From Mycolicibacterium aurum (GTDB lineage Bacteria > Actinomycetota > Actinomycetes > Mycobacteriales > Mycobacteriaceae), in assembly GCA_900078775.1 (NCBI GenBank), contig LT549889.1, positions 558,001-622,000 on the forward strand: DNA of 64,000 bases, in the 5' to 3' direction. Position 1 is the first letter of the stretch; the number at the start of each line of letters is the position of its first letter. Below, in pieces: positions 32,879 through 42,482 of this stretch. Both the position numbers and the translations under genes were made by a program. The notes beneath the pieces are model-generated. The model made no database searches. It saw only the letters and a list, made by a program, of their open reading frames with translations, and was not told where the DNA came from.

Positions 32879-33756
32879 CAGCTCTGCAGACGGTTCCCCG
32901 ATCTCCGGGTGCCCCATCGCGGTCCGCCATGGCCGCGGTGGGGGCCGCGGGGGGTCGGGTCGCCTCGCGCCTGACCGCCATTCCGGTCCGCAGCGCGGCC
33001 ACCACGGGGCGGGGTGTCATATTGGCCGGCCAGGTACTGCGATATGCGGTGACCGACACCCTCATGCTGCGATTGCCCTTCGGCGAGACCATCGTTCAGG
33101 CCTGGACGCTGCTGAGGGTGACCGCACTCCCTGCCATCTTGATGGCGATTCCGTTCGGTGCGATGGTGGCCGTGCAGTTGTCCGGACTGGTCAACGAGGT
33201 CGGGGCCAACTCATTGGTGGGCTCGGCCACCGGTGTCGCCGTGCTCCGGCAGGGTGCCCCGGTCACTGCGGGTCTGCTGATGGGAGGCGCGGCGGCCGCG
33301 GCCATCGCATCGGATTTCGGCGCCCGAGCCATCCGCGAGGAACTCGACGCGCTTCGGACATTGGGTATCGACCCGGTCCGCCGGCTCGTCGTGCCACGGT
33401 TTCTCGCTCTCCTCATGATCACCCCGTTGCTGGTCGTGATCGTCATCGCCATGGGCGTGGGCGCCGCCTTCATAATTGCCACTGTCGTCAATGATGTTAC
33501 GCCAGGAAGCTTCTGGCTGTCATTCGGTTCGTTCGCGAAGATGACCGATCTGTGGTTCACCATGGCCAAGGGCTTCATATTCGCAGCCATCGTCGCCATC
33601 ATCTCCTCGCAGCGCGGCATGGAGGCCAAGGGCGGACCGCGCGGGGTGGCGGATGCGGTCAACGCCTCGGTGGTGCTCAACGTCATCTTGATCGTGATCG
33701 CGAATCTGGCGATCACCCAGCTGCAATCCATGTTCTTCCCGATGGCGGTTGCATAG
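32875..33756 (+). CDS. yrbEA: YrbE/MlaE family permease, first of the pair
   Basis: The 293-residue MlaE-type integral membrane protein has five or six helices and the family-typical sequence ALPAILMAIPFGAMVAVQLSG near 85, then FGARAIREELDALRTLGIDPVRRLVVPR near 150 (the cytoplasmic coupling helix that docks with the ATPase). With YrbEB it forms the permease core of the Mce importer; the ATPase MceG is encoded elsewhere in mycobacteria. The GTG start at 32875 overlaps a 13-codon frame. The stop overlaps the next gene's GTG by one base (TAGTG). Confidence 0.93.
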   Translation: MTALQTVPRSPGAPSRSAMAAVGAAGGRVASRLTAIPVRSAATTGRGVILAGQVLRYAVTDTLMLRLPFGETIVQAWTLLRVTALPAILMAIPFGAMVAVQLSGLVNEVGANSLVGSATGVAVLRQGAPVTAGLLMGGAAAAAIASDFGARAIREELDALRTLGIDPVRRLVVPRFLALLMITPLLVVIVIAMGVGAAFIIATVVNDVTPGSFWLSFGSFAKMTDLWFTMAKGFIFAAIVAIISSQRGMEAKGGPRGVADAVNASVVLNVILIVIANLAITQLQSMFFPMAVA

Positions 33757-34622
33757 TGGCCACTGCACAACAAACGTCCGTTCCTTCGAAACTCTTCTCG
33801 TCACGACTGTCACCGATCCGATTGCTGCAGAAACCATTTCGACCAGTAGGGCAATTCGTCACGTTCATCGCGCAGACCTTCTGGTTGTTACCGGTCACCG
33901 TGCGGCGGTACCGCCGCGAGACGTTGCAGGTGATGAACAACCTGGCCTGGGGGCGAGGATCGATCGTTGTCGACGGCGGTGTCATCAGTGTGCTGGCCAT
34001 CCTCGGTGTCACGGTCGGCGGCATCGTCGCCATCGAGGCGTTCGGAATGCTCGATCTCATCGGGTTGGGCGCCCTGGCGGGCATCATCGGTGGCTGGGGC
34101 AATGTCCGGGAGATGGCGCCCCTGGTTGCCGGTGTCGCGTTCGCCTCACAGGCAGGCTGCCGGATGACCGCCGAGATCGGGTCCATGCGTATCGCCGAAG
34201 AGATCGACGCCACCGAGGCGATGGGGTTGCGGGCCATTCCCTATGTCGTCGGCACCCGCGTCATCGGCGGATTGCTCTGTGTCATACCAGGATTCCTGCT
34301 CACCCTGGTTGTCAGCTTCTACACCGCGGTCACCGTGATCACGAAGTTCTACGACCAGCCGGCGGGAACGTATGACCACTACTTCGTGCAGTTCCTGACG
34401 CTTCCGGACATCGGTACCGCGCTGCTCAAGGCCACCATCTTCTGCACCGCCGTCACGTTGATCCACTGCTACTACGGGTTCTTCGCCTCGGGCGGGCCGG
34501 TCGGCGTGGGTGAGGCATCTGGTCGGGCCATTCGCGCCAGTCTGGTGACCATCATGGTCCTGGACCTGGCCACCACCGTCGTGCTGTGGGGCTTGCGCCC
34601 AGAATTCATCTTCACGGGCTAG
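33756..34622 (+). CDS. yrbEB: YrbE/MlaE family permease, second of the pair
   Basis: The 288-residue partner of YrbEA starts at GTG 33756, sharing one base with the upstream stop. It has the same topology, with MTAEIGSMRIAEEIDATEAMGLRAIPYVVGTRVIGG at 130-166 as the coupling-helix region, here with the classical EIDA motif. A long hydrophilic N-terminal segment of about 45 residues precedes the first helix, as is usual for YrbEB. It should dimerise with YrbEA in the inner membrane under the MceA-F hexamer. Confidence 0.93.
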   Translation: MATAQQTSVPSKLFSSRLSPIRLLQKPFRPVGQFVTFIAQTFWLLPVTVRRYRRETLQVMNNLAWGRGSIVVDGGVISVLAILGVTVGGIVAIEAFGMLDLIGLGALAGIIGGWGNVREMAPLVAGVAFASQAGCRMTAEIGSMRIAEEIDATEAMGLRAIPYVVGTRVIGGLLCVIPGFLLTLVVSFYTAVTVITKFYDQPAGTYDHYFVQFLTLPDIGTALLKATIFCTAVTLIHCYYGFFASGGPVGVGEASGRAIRASLVTIMVLDLATTVVLWGLRPEFIFTG

Positions 34623-34630
34623 GGGTTGAC

Positions 34631-35713
34631 GTGCTATTCCGAACGACGGCAGACGCCGAGGACCGCAGGCTGACGATGATCGGTATCGCGGCCGTCCTGG
34701 TTCTCGCTGCGATTCTCGCTCTGGCCGTGGCCAATCCGTTCGCCAAGCCCCCGCCCGACCGGCTCTCGATCGTGATGGACCTGCCCTATGTCGGACAGGG
34801 CGTCGCGGCAGGCACACCGATGATGATGCACGGTGTGCGCGTCGGCGAGGTCACCGAAGTATCAGTGCTGGCCGGGGGCAACGTGCACGTCGCTGCCGAC
34901 CTCGATTCGGCGCCCGACGACGCACTCACCGACACGCTCGCAGTCGACTTCCGCCCGGCCAACTACTTCGGCGTCACCGGCATCAACATGGTGCCGGGCG
35001 ACGGTGGCCAACCGCTACATGACGGGGCCCGCATCGCCACGGTCCCGGTCGGGAACTTCACGCTGCCGACCATGCTGTCGCAGCTCGGTGAGGTCACCGA
35101 CGGCGTGATCACCCCGCAGTTGGTCGACGTGATCCAACGCGCGACCAGCTACACCGACGGGCTCAACCCGCTGTTGGAAGCGTCGGTGATCGCCGCAGGC
35201 ACCCTGGCCAAGGTGCAGAACGTGAGTACCGAACAGCTGCTGCGGAACACCACCGGTATCAGTGCGGCCTTCCCGTCGTTCGTCGACCACGCGACAGTGG
35301 CCGGCCACGCCTTCAACCAGGAGTACGTCAACTTCCGGGTGTCCGGTGACATCGCGCTGCCCGGCCAGGATTACGTGGCCAAGGTCGGGGAGCCGATCTC
35401 CGACCAGTTCTGGAAGGACCGCGCCCTGGTCACCCTGGACGTGATGTCCGGGTCGTTCTTCGGTGCGCTCGGGAAACTGCTCTCCTCCCACAGCGGGGAC
35501 CTGCGGCCCGCCGTCGACTTGGTCAAGACCATCACCGACACGGTTCCCGGTCTGGTGACACCCGCCGGTGTGGACGACATGCTCTCCGAACTCCGCACCC
35601 GGCTGGAAAAGCTCTACGCCGGTTCGCCCGAGCAGCGTGCCCTGCAGGTGCGCATCGTGCTGGACCAGATCCCCGGCGTGCAGGCACCCGTGAATGCGAT
35701 TGGTGGACCATGA
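34631..35713 (+). CDS. mceA: MceA family protein
   Basis: This 360-residue Mce subunit has one N-terminal membrane helix (about 16-37), an MlaD/MCE beta-barrel domain at about 45-120 (MDLPYVGQGVAAGTPMMMHG, then VGEVTEV) and a long helical region that forms the tunnel. It is shorter than typical MceA (about 400). The GTG at 34631 with AGGGGT upstream is preferred over an earlier GTG inside yrbEB. The stop overlaps the mceB ATG by four bases. It is the first of six subunits of a periplasm-spanning lipid tunnel. Confidence 0.9.
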   Translation: MLFRTTADAEDRRLTMIGIAAVLVLAAILALAVANPFAKPPPDRLSIVMDLPYVGQGVAAGTPMMMHGVRVGEVTEVSVLAGGNVHVAADLDSAPDDALTDTLAVDFRPANYFGVTGINMVPGDGGQPLHDGARIATVPVGNFTLPTMLSQLGEVTDGVITPQLVDVIQRATSYTDGLNPLLEASVIAAGTLAKVQNVSTEQLLRNTTGISAAFPSFVDHATVAGHAFNQEYVNFRVSGDIALPGQDYVAKVGEPISDQFWKDRALVTLDVMSGSFFGALGKLLSSHSGDLRPAVDLVKTITDTVPGLVTPAGVDDMLSELRTRLEKLYAGSPEQRALQVRIVLDQIPGVQAPVNAIGGP

Positions 35714-36720
35714 TCAAACCCTGGCCCGCGCTGTGGCGGTTCGTTCTGGCAACCGCAATCACCTCGGTCGTGTTCGTACTGGTCGTCAACGTGCTGCGTC
35801 AGCCCGTGGCCAGTCAAACACGCCTCTACACTGCGGAATTCACTGATGTGTCCGGACTTCACGTCGATTCCGACGTCCGGATCCGTGGATTACGGGTCGG
35901 CAAGGTGGCCGATGTGCGGCTGGTCCGCGCGGCCGGCCACAGCATCGCCGAGGTCGACCTCACCCTCGACAGCAGGTACGCGGTGGTGCCCGAGACCCGG
36001 CTGGCGATCAAATACCAGGCGCTGACCGGGCTGCGGTACCTCGACGTGGACGGGGCGGCGGAGACCGCGGATCCGGGCGACGCGCTGGTGACCCACGTGC
36101 CGCTGAGCATGACCCGACCGTCCTTCGACATCACCAAACTGTTCAACGGATTACAGCCGGTGCTGGACACCTTGAGCCCCGAGGACATCGACATCTTCAC
36201 GGCCAACGTCGCCTCCTTCCTGCAGGGTGACGGAGGCGGCCTGGGGCCGATGCTGGACAGCATCAGGACGCTCACCCGGTTCGTGGCCGATCGTCAGCAG
36301 GTGGTCGCCACCCTGATGCAGAACCTGACCGATATCGCCGGCACCTTCGGCGGGCACTCGCGGGATCTTGTCCAGATCCTGGACTGGCTGAACCGGCCGG
36401 TGGATGCTGCCCTCGATGTGCTCGACGAGTTCCGCAAGTCCGAGCTCTACGGTCCGGCGTTCACCTCCGCGGCCGTACGGCTTCTGGAGAACGCCGGATT
36501 CCGGGCCGGGCAGGCGGACATCGATGCCGGTCTGGACCGGGCGATCACGGTCTTCGACGACTACAGCGACGCCTTCAAGCGGATCCCGGTGATCTGGGAC
36601 AACATCGAGCCCGCGACCGCGCCGGACACCCCGCTGCCATGCTCGCGGGGCCGTGCGCAACTGCCCGAAACCATGGATGTACTGCTGAACGGACAACGGG
36701 TGATCCTGTGCAACCAATGA
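35710..36720 (+). CDS. mceB: MceB family protein
   Basis: The 336-residue Mce subunit has a membrane helix at about 11-30, an MCE domain (TAEFTDVSGLHVDSDVRIRG, VGKVADVRL) at about 40-115, the helical tunnel part and a C-terminal region with two cysteines (PCSRGRAQ, ILCNQ) that likely form a disulfide. Both ends overlap neighbouring genes by four bases (ATGA), showing tight translational coupling in the operon. Confidence 0.92.
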   Translation: MIKPWPALWRFVLATAITSVVFVLVVNVLRQPVASQTRLYTAEFTDVSGLHVDSDVRIRGLRVGKVADVRLVRAAGHSIAEVDLTLDSRYAVVPETRLAIKYQALTGLRYLDVDGAAETADPGDALVTHVPLSMTRPSFDITKLFNGLQPVLDTLSPEDIDIFTANVASFLQGDGGGLGPMLDSIRTLTRFVADRQQVVATLMQNLTDIAGTFGGHSRDLVQILDWLNRPVDAALDVLDEFRKSELYGPAFTSAAVRLLENAGFRAGQADIDAGLDRAITVFDDYSDAFKRIPVIWDNIEPATAPDTPLPCSRGRAQLPETMDVLLNGQRVILCNQ

Positions 36721-37679
36721 GTCGATTCGCCAACCCGATGTTCTGGGGTGTCGGCGCCCTGGCATTGCTGACCGTGCTGGCCCTGACGGCCGCCGCCGTG
36801 TACGTCAACCCGCCGGGGCAGAAACCGGTCGTCTTCTACACCGACGATGTCGCCTCGATCCGGGCGGGCGATGACGTCCGGATCGCCGGCATCACCGTGG
36901 GCAAGGTGAAAGACCTGACCCTGGAACAGGATCAGGTGCGGGTCCGCGCCGAGGTGGACGGCTCGGCCTTCGTGGGCGATCAGTCGCAGATCGAGGTCCG
37001 CATGCTCACGATCGTCGGCGGGTACTACGTCAACCTGGTGTCGCTCGGTGACGAGCCGCTGGGGGAGCGGCCCATCCCGCGCGAGCGTGCGACGATGCCC
37101 TACAGCCTGATGCAGACGCTGGCCGACTCCACCAAGGTGACCGAGGACGTCGACACAACGCCGATCCGGGAGTCGCTGGATCAATTGCAGTCCGGCCTGA
37201 ACGGCACCAATGTGGATGCGTTGGCCGCGGTGATCGACGCCGGGGAGACGTTGACCGCCACCATCGACAGCCAGCGTGGACAGATCTCGCAGATTCTCGA
37301 CATGTCCGACGAGTACATCCAGACCTTGAGTGGCTACGGCAGCAAGCTCGCCGAACTGGTGGAGAAGCTGTCCATCCTCGAGCAGACCTTGGTGTTGTAC
37401 GGCAAGGGTTTCGCCGGGGCGCTGAAGGGCATGGGCGACATCTCCGATGCCTTCCTGGTGCCCTACGGCGAGTTCTGGGTCAACCATCGCGAGGACTTCA
37501 TCCTGAAGGTTCGCGAATCCCAGGATCGCGTGCGCCGTTGGGTCGACAACAACAGCCGGATCGTGCCCCGGCTTCGTAGGGTCCGGGACAAGATCGAGCG
37601 CGTCCTGGACGCCCAGAACGCACGTCCGGAGCTGTTGGCGACCGACCTGTGCGTGCCGTTGCCGGGGAGCGCCTGCTGA
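36717..37679 (+). CDS. mceC: MceC family protein
   Basis: The 320-residue Mce subunit has its membrane helix at 11-31 and MCE domain at about 38-115 (DDVASIRAGDDVRIAGITVGKVKDL, ending SLGDEPLGE). The rest is helical with heptad-like pattern (LDQLQSGLNGTNVDALAAVI). The C-terminus carries two Cys (DLCVPLPGSAC). It lacks the long Pro-rich tail found in some MceC proteins and is accordingly shorter. The ATG overlaps the mceB stop by four bases. Confidence 0.92.
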   Translation: MSRFANPMFWGVGALALLTVLALTAAAVYVNPPGQKPVVFYTDDVASIRAGDDVRIAGITVGKVKDLTLEQDQVRVRAEVDGSAFVGDQSQIEVRMLTIVGGYYVNLVSLGDEPLGERPIPRERATMPYSLMQTLADSTKVTEDVDTTPIRESLDQLQSGLNGTNVDALAAVIDAGETLTATIDSQRGQISQILDMSDEYIQTLSGYGSKLAELVEKLSILEQTLVLYGKGFAGALKGMGDISDAFLVPYGEFWVNHREDFILKVRESQDRVRRWVDNNSRIVPRLRRVRDKIERVLDAQNARPELLATDLCVPLPGSAC

Positions 37680-38809
37680 TGACCACGAATCTGATTCGTC
37701 GACCGTCCGCGGCGATCGCCACTGCCGTCATCGCCGCCGTCGTCACCGGCGCCGTCGCCGGTTGTGGCGGACAACGCGATGACGCCGCACCGCACTTCTG
37801 CGCCCTGCTTGACGACACGGTGGGCCTGTACGTCGGTAACCCGGTGACCCAGATGGGTTATCCGATCGGGCGGGTCACCGCCATCGAGGCCGGCCCGACC
37901 TACAGCCGCGTCGCCTTCGACATCACCGAACAGCGCGCGCTGCCGGCGGACGTCAAGGCGGTTGTCCGGTCGCCGTCGATCCTGGCAGACCGGTCGATGG
38001 AACTGGTGGGCAACTACACCGACGGTCCGCAGTTGGATTCGGCGAATTGCATCGGGTTGGACCGGACGTTCGCACCGAAGTCGCTGTCGGAGGTCATCGG
38101 GTCGGCGGACACCATGCTCAATGCCATCAACGAGAGTGGCTCGACCAATATCGCCGATACCGTCCGGGGTCTGGATCAGTTGACGCACAACAACGGTGCC
38201 CGTGCGGGTCAGGTACTCACGGTGGCCTCCGGCCTGCTGGACAGTCCCGACCAGGCGATCAGCGATATCGGTTCCATCGCCCACAACCTGGGAGAGCTGA
38301 CCGACGTGCTGGTCGACATCCGGGACCCGCTGAAACAGATCCTGCAGGACCTGCCTGCGACCACCAGGGATCTCGAAGTGGCGCTCGACGGCACCGGGCG
38401 ACTGGCCGGATCCAGTTCGCGCGATCTGCGGATCGGAACCCTTGGGCCGCTGCTGGAATCGGTGGCGGTGCTGGAAACGCGGCTGGGCGACGAAACGCAG
38501 CTGACCCTGGACACGGTGAGCGCCGCGGTGCGAAAGGTCACCCCGCATGCCAACGCGCTGGCCGGCGTGTTCGACGGTATCCCTTGGTGGATCGACTCCC
38601 TCGCGCACAACTACAACAACAAGCAGTTCAACATGTTCAACATCGCCTATCGGCCGCCGATGTTCCGCGTGCAGGCACCGGACGGACTGGCGCTGTGCGG
38701 TTTCATGAACGCTTCGATGCCGGGCAGTTGCGCCGATGTACATGGTCAGCCCTACGCGGTCGATGTCGCCCTGCTCCAGTACGTGCTACAGCAAGCGAGC
38801 CGCTCATGA
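37679..38809 (+). CDS. mceD: MceD family protein with a lipobox
   Basis: The 376-residue Mce subunit has an N-terminal segment ending VTGAVAGCGG, which fits a lipobox with Cys near residue 29, so it may be a lipoprotein; most MceD proteins are described with an uncleaved helix. The MCE domain spans about 40-120 (DDTVGLYVGNPVTQMGYPIGRVTAIE), followed by the helical tunnel region. The start shares one base with the mceC stop. C-terminal Cys residues (ALCGF, GSCADV) may pair. Confidence 0.9.
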   Translation: MTTNLIRRPSAAIATAVIAAVVTGAVAGCGGQRDDAAPHFCALLDDTVGLYVGNPVTQMGYPIGRVTAIEAGPTYSRVAFDITEQRALPADVKAVVRSPSILADRSMELVGNYTDGPQLDSANCIGLDRTFAPKSLSEVIGSADTMLNAINESGSTNIADTVRGLDQLTHNNGARAGQVLTVASGLLDSPDQAISDIGSIAHNLGELTDVLVDIRDPLKQILQDLPATTRDLEVALDGTGRLAGSSSRDLRIGTLGPLLESVAVLETRLGDETQLTLDTVSAAVRKVTPHANALAGVFDGIPWWIDSLAHNYNNKQFNMFNIAYRPPMFRVQAPDGLALCGFMNASMPGSCADVHGQPYAVDVALLQYVLQQASRS

Positions 38810-39807
38810 TCCGTCGTCGAATGGCAGTCCTGATGCCCTTGGCTGCCGCAACCGTGCTGGTGACATCCTGTGCGTCGCTGACCGTCAACTCGTTGCCCCA
38901 GCCGGGTGGCAGCGGCAACGACGGCTATCCGATCGTCATCGAGTTCGAGAACATCCTGAACCTGCCCGAGCGGGCCAAGGTGGTGCAGGACGGTACCCGG
39001 GTGGGCATGGTCACCTCGGTCGAACTCAAGGGCGACCGCGTCGACGTCACCTCCCAGATCGATCCCGGGGTGGTGATCCCGGCCGATGCCACCGCGACCC
39101 TGCAGCAGTCGACCGTGCTGGGCGACATCTACCTCGCCTTGGAGCGACCGACGGATCCGGGCACGGCGGCACCGGCGTTGACCCCGGGCGGCCGGGTTCC
39201 GCAGAGCCAGACGACATCTCCGCCCCAGCTGGAGGACACCATCGCCAACCTGGCGAACTTCGTCGGCAGCGGGTCCGTTCAGCGCATGCAGGACACCGTC
39301 ATCGGGGTGAACCGGGTCAGCCCGGCGGATCGTCAGGACCTGCGCGACATGGTCTCCCGGGTCACCGTCGACCTGGCGGACCTGTCCGACGACATCGAGA
39401 CCGTCGACACCTGGCTGTCCGGTGTCACCGGCACCGCCCAGGTGATGCACCGCCACCTTCCGGTGTATGACTACTGGTTCTCGCCGGCCGGAATGCTGGG
39501 ATTCGACCGCACCACCCAGGTCGCCGACTACATCGGCACCGTGATGCCCTCGATCGGCAGCATCTACAGCGGCGGCTATTGGCTGGTCCCCCTGCTGAAT
39601 TCACTGGCCGATGCGGTGGGTGCCGTCCAGCAGACCAAGTGGAACGTCGAGGACGAGGCCGGGGCATGGCGGACCTTGTTCACCGACTACTACATGCCCG
39701 CGGACAAGTACCCCGCGATCAACATCACCTCGATCACCAAACCCGACGGCACCGAGATGATCGACAACGTCGAGGACGTCATGCGGATTCTGGGGGCGAT
39801 GCCATGA
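38806..39807 (+). CDS. mceE: MceE family lipoprotein
   Basis: The 333-residue Mce subunit has the lipobox VTSC with Cys near residue 22, the normal state for MceE/LprK. The MCE domain covers about 40-120 (EFENILNLPERAKVVQDGTRVGMVTSVEL). The rest is helical, with a C-terminal part carrying Trp/Tyr-rich sequence (YWLVPLLNSLADAVG, WRTLFTDYYMPADKYP). Both ends overlap neighbours by four bases. Confidence 0.92.
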   Translation: MIRRRMAVLMPLAAATVLVTSCASLTVNSLPQPGGSGNDGYPIVIEFENILNLPERAKVVQDGTRVGMVTSVELKGDRVDVTSQIDPGVVIPADATATLQQSTVLGDIYLALERPTDPGTAAPALTPGGRVPQSQTTSPPQLEDTIANLANFVGSGSVQRMQDTVIGVNRVSPADRQDLRDMVSRVTVDLADLSDDIETVDTWLSGVTGTAQVMHRHLPVYDYWFSPAGMLGFDRTTQVADYIGTVMPSIGSIYSGGYWLVPLLNSLADAVGAVQQTKWNVEDEAGAWRTLFTDYYMPADKYPAINITSITKPDGTEMIDNVEDVMRILGAMP

Positions 39808-40760
39808 GAACAGCGAAGAATGTCCTGTCTTTCGGCGCGTTCGCGGTGATCATCGCCGTCGCTGCGATCTACATCAATTCTTTCGGAATGCGCGGGAACC
39901 CTCCCGAGGACCGGATCAACCTGTCGATGGAGGTACCCGACGTCAAGGGTCTGGTCGTCGGTTCCAGCGTGCTGCTGCGCGGCGCGGTCGTCGGCCGGGT
40001 CACCGGAGTGTCGGCGACCCGGGACGCGGCAGCCATCGACTTCTATCTTGATGGCGGACAGGAGATCCCGTTCGACAGCGAGATTCGGCTGGAGAACCTG
40101 TCGGCACTCGGCGAGACCTATATCGGGTTCCGGCCGCGGACCGCGAACGCCCCGTTCCTGTCCGACGGTCAGCACCTCGCTGCGGAGTCGGTCACGGTCC
40201 CGCCGTCGATCTCGCAGCTGGCCACGAGCGTGGTGCGGGTGCTCGACCAGATGGAGACCGATCAGCTCAAGCGGATCCTGAACGAGGCCGACGCCGCGTT
40301 GCCGGATCCCGGGGCGGTGCTGCCGAACTTGTCGAGAGCCAGTCTGCTCGCCCGCAACATGGTCACCGGACTCGACGGCGACGGCGCCCGGGTGCTGGAG
40401 AACTTCCAGACCCTGCTGCGCAATGCCGGATGGGTAGGGCCCCAGATCGCGGAAGTGGGCCTGCCGGTCCGTGACGCGGGCCTGGCGATCGGCCGCGTCT
40501 GGCACGGGATGATGCACACCGTCGCCTGGAACAACCCGGAGAACATGCAACTGTTCCAGAAGTTCCTGGACCGCATCCAGAACTTCCTCGACACCCGGGG
40601 CGGCGATCTCAAGGTCATATCGGAGGCGCTGCTACCGCAATTCAGCGGCATAGGCGGTGCACTGATGAACTTCGACACAGCGAAGATGCTGTCGAACGCA
40701 TTGGCCGGCACACCGGAGCAGGGCGCGATCACGCTTCGTGTCGCGGTTCCCGATCGTTGA
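39804..40760 (+). CDS. mceF: MceF family protein
   Basis: This 318-residue last subunit of the hexamer has a membrane helix at 7-26, an MCE domain at about 35-120 (MEVPDVKGLVVGSSVLLRGAVVGRVTGVS) and a helical tunnel region. It is shorter than mycobacterial MceF proteins of the mce1-4 loci, which often carry long tails. It ends the block of strictly overlapping genes; a 43-base gap follows before the Mce-associated genes. Confidence 0.92.
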   Translation: MRTAKNVLSFGAFAVIIAVAAIYINSFGMRGNPPEDRINLSMEVPDVKGLVVGSSVLLRGAVVGRVTGVSATRDAAAIDFYLDGGQEIPFDSEIRLENLSALGETYIGFRPRTANAPFLSDGQHLAAESVTVPPSISQLATSVVRVLDQMETDQLKRILNEADAALPDPGAVLPNLSRASLLARNMVTGLDGDGARVLENFQTLLRNAGWVGPQIAEVGLPVRDAGLAIGRVWHGMMHTVAWNNPENMQLFQKFLDRIQNFLDTRGGDLKVISEALLPQFSGIGGALMNFDTAKMLSNALAGTPEQGAITLRVAVPDR

Positions 40761-40803
40761 CCGCGGCGCAATCTGACGCACGAATCCGAAAAGAGGAAGC
40801 ACC

Positions 40804-41418
40804 ATGGCATCAGCAGATACCGAAGTCGCAGTGGAGGAGACGTCGGCCCCGGCCGACGTCGAAGAAGCGCAACCGGCCGGCAGTCCGCAGAAGACGGCAA
40901 GACAGATCTCGCTGTCGGTACGCGGCCTGGCACTGGCCGCGGTGATCGTCGTGTTGGCGGCCGCGGTGGCGGTGCTGGGTTGGCTGTACATCGACGCGAA
41001 GGGGCAACTCGACGCCCAGGCCCGGGACGCGGCCGACCGGGACAGGGCCCAGAACGCGGCCCTCGAATACGCGGTCGCCGCAGCGGAAATGGACTATCAG
41101 GACTTCGCCGGTTGGAAGGTCAAGCTGGTCAACGGGACCTCCCCGGAGCTCAAGGAGAAGCTGACCAAGGCCGCCGACTCCATGGAGCAGGTGCTGGCGC
41201 CACTGCAATGGAAGTCCACGGCGCGCCCCCTGGCGGCCAGTGTCCGCTCCAACGCCGGCGGAATCTACACCGTCGACGCTTTCGTCAGCGTCTTCACCAA
41301 AACCATGCAGGCCCCCGAGGGCTTGCAGTCGACCGCCACCTACAGCGTGACGATCGACAGCAGAAACGATTGGCAGATCACCGATGTCGGTGGTGTCGAT
41401 GCTGCGCTCGGCAAGTAG
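40804..41418 (+). CDS. Mce-associated membrane protein (Mas)
   Basis: The 204-residue protein has an acidic Ala/Pro-rich cytoplasmic N-terminus (1-38), one membrane helix (about 41-62) and a periplasmic domain with an NTF2/VirB8-like layout (YAVAAAEMDYQDFAGWKVKLVNG, then VFTKTMQAPEGLQSTATYSVTI). This is the family found next to mce operons, some of whose members (OmamA) stabilise Mce complexes. AAGAGGAAGC precedes the ATG. It overlaps the next gene's start by 35 bases. Confidence 0.88.
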   Translation: MASADTEVAVEETSAPADVEEAQPAGSPQKTARQISLSVRGLALAAVIVVLAAAVAVLGWLYIDAKGQLDAQARDAADRDRAQNAALEYAVAAAEMDYQDFAGWKVKLVNGTSPELKEKLTKAADSMEQVLAPLQWKSTARPLAASVRSNAGGIYTVDAFVSVFTKTMQAPEGLQSTATYSVTIDSRNDWQITDVGGVDAALGK

Positions 41419-42010
41419 GGCCGCCTCGGCCATCGGGTCGGGTCTGGCTTCGGCTGTGCTCGCCGCGGTGACCTTCAGCGCCATCGCCGTGGCCGATCCG
41501 TTCGCCGAATACGAACGTCCCGAGCCGTTGCCGACGATCGTCCCGGTGCCCGACGGCTGGCAACCGGTCTTCCCGTTCCCCTTCGACGAGACCCGCCATC
41601 TCGTGACCGAGGTGGAGATCAACGCCGAGCGGGAGATGTGTCAGTGGTTCAACGCCCAGTACGACACCATCAGGCGCCAGATCGCCGGCCTGAACAACGC
41701 CGTGATACGCAACAACGGGAATTTCGACGGGCCCGGTGTGCCGGAGCGCACGGCCATCGTGGTGGGCAATCTCGACCAATCGCTGAACTTCCTGACACCA
41801 CGGGCGCAGGTGCTGACGCAAAGTCACAACCGTGCCGGGGACATGTATTTTCCGCTCTACCAAGGTGACAGCTTCTATGGCTTATGGCAGCAGATGTCCA
41901 ACGTCGCGAACGGGCTCAAGGCCCGGCAGCCGACCTGGTTCACCGGTCCCTCCTACCATCGGATGCTGCACTGGGGCAGCAAGATCAACAGGTCCCATGT
42001 CTGCGGTTGA
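41384..42010 (+). CDS. secreted Mce-cluster protein, function unknown
   Basis: The 208-residue protein has an N-terminal signal peptide (hydrophobic residues 13-35, cleavage probably after VAVA). The mature part contains a proline-rich start (PEPLPTIVPVPDGWQPVFPFPF) and a helical domain bounded by two cysteines (EMCQWF and the terminal HVCG), likely one disulfide. I recall homologues behind other mce operons but no function. ATG 41384 lies inside the mas gene; an in-frame ATG at 41399 is possible. The end overlaps the next gene by 14 bases. Confidence 0.75.
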   Translation: MSVVSMLRSASRAASAIGSGLASAVLAAVTFSAIAVADPFAEYERPEPLPTIVPVPDGWQPVFPFPFDETRHLVTEVEINAEREMCQWFNAQYDTIRRQIAGLNNAVIRNNGNFDGPGVPERTAIVVGNLDQSLNFLTPRAQVLTQSHNRAGDMYFPLYQGDSFYGLWQQMSNVANGLKARQPTWFTGPSYHRMLHWGSKINRSHVCG

Positions 42011-42482
42011 CCGGCCGCGCCTGGCGTACCGCGGCCGGCCGCTGTCGCTGGCCGTTGGTGCCGCACTGTGCACCGGTGTCGTGCTGGCACCGGTCGCATC
42101 GGCCGCGCCCGCGGTGGAGCAGGCGGTGGCGGCGGCACGTGGTGCTTCGTCCTGCGCACCGCTGCGCCACGATGCCGCGGTGGAACAGGCCGCGGACATC
42201 ATGAACCGCTCCACGTGGTCGTATCTCAACCACAGCTCGGGAGGCCACGTCCCGGCGGACCAACCGCAACCCGTTGCATTGCTGAAGGACGTCGGTGTCG
42301 AGACCGACACCGCGATGGCGTTGCAGGGCGCCGGTCGCACCGAACACGACGCCATCAAAGGTGCTCTGCTGCAGGGCTACAAGGCGATCAAGGACTGTTC
42401 GTACACCGAGATCGGGACCAGCCTGCTCTACGAGGAGCAGACGGGCTTCGTGCTCGCTGTCGCTGTTCTGGTGGGCCGATGA
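41997..42482 (+). CDS. secreted CAP-like protein
   Basis: The 161-residue protein has a signal peptide ending near ASAAPA (residue 38). The mature part runs CAPLRHDAAVEQAADIMNRSTWSYLNH and ends CSYTEIGTSLLYEEQTGFVLAVAVLVG, resembling a reduced CAP/SCP domain with one disulfide. The catalytic-like His pair of full CAP domains is not evident. It overlaps both neighbours, so it belongs to the mce operon. A role in the periplasm or envelope beside the Mce complex is inferred. Confidence 0.68.
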   Translation: MSAVDRPRLAYRGRPLSLAVGAALCTGVVLAPVASAAPAVEQAVAAARGASSCAPLRHDAAVEQAADIMNRSTWSYLNHSSGGHVPADQPQPVALLKDVGVETDTAMALQGAGRTEHDAIKGALLQGYKAIKDCSYTEIGTSLLYEEQTGFVLAVAVLVGR

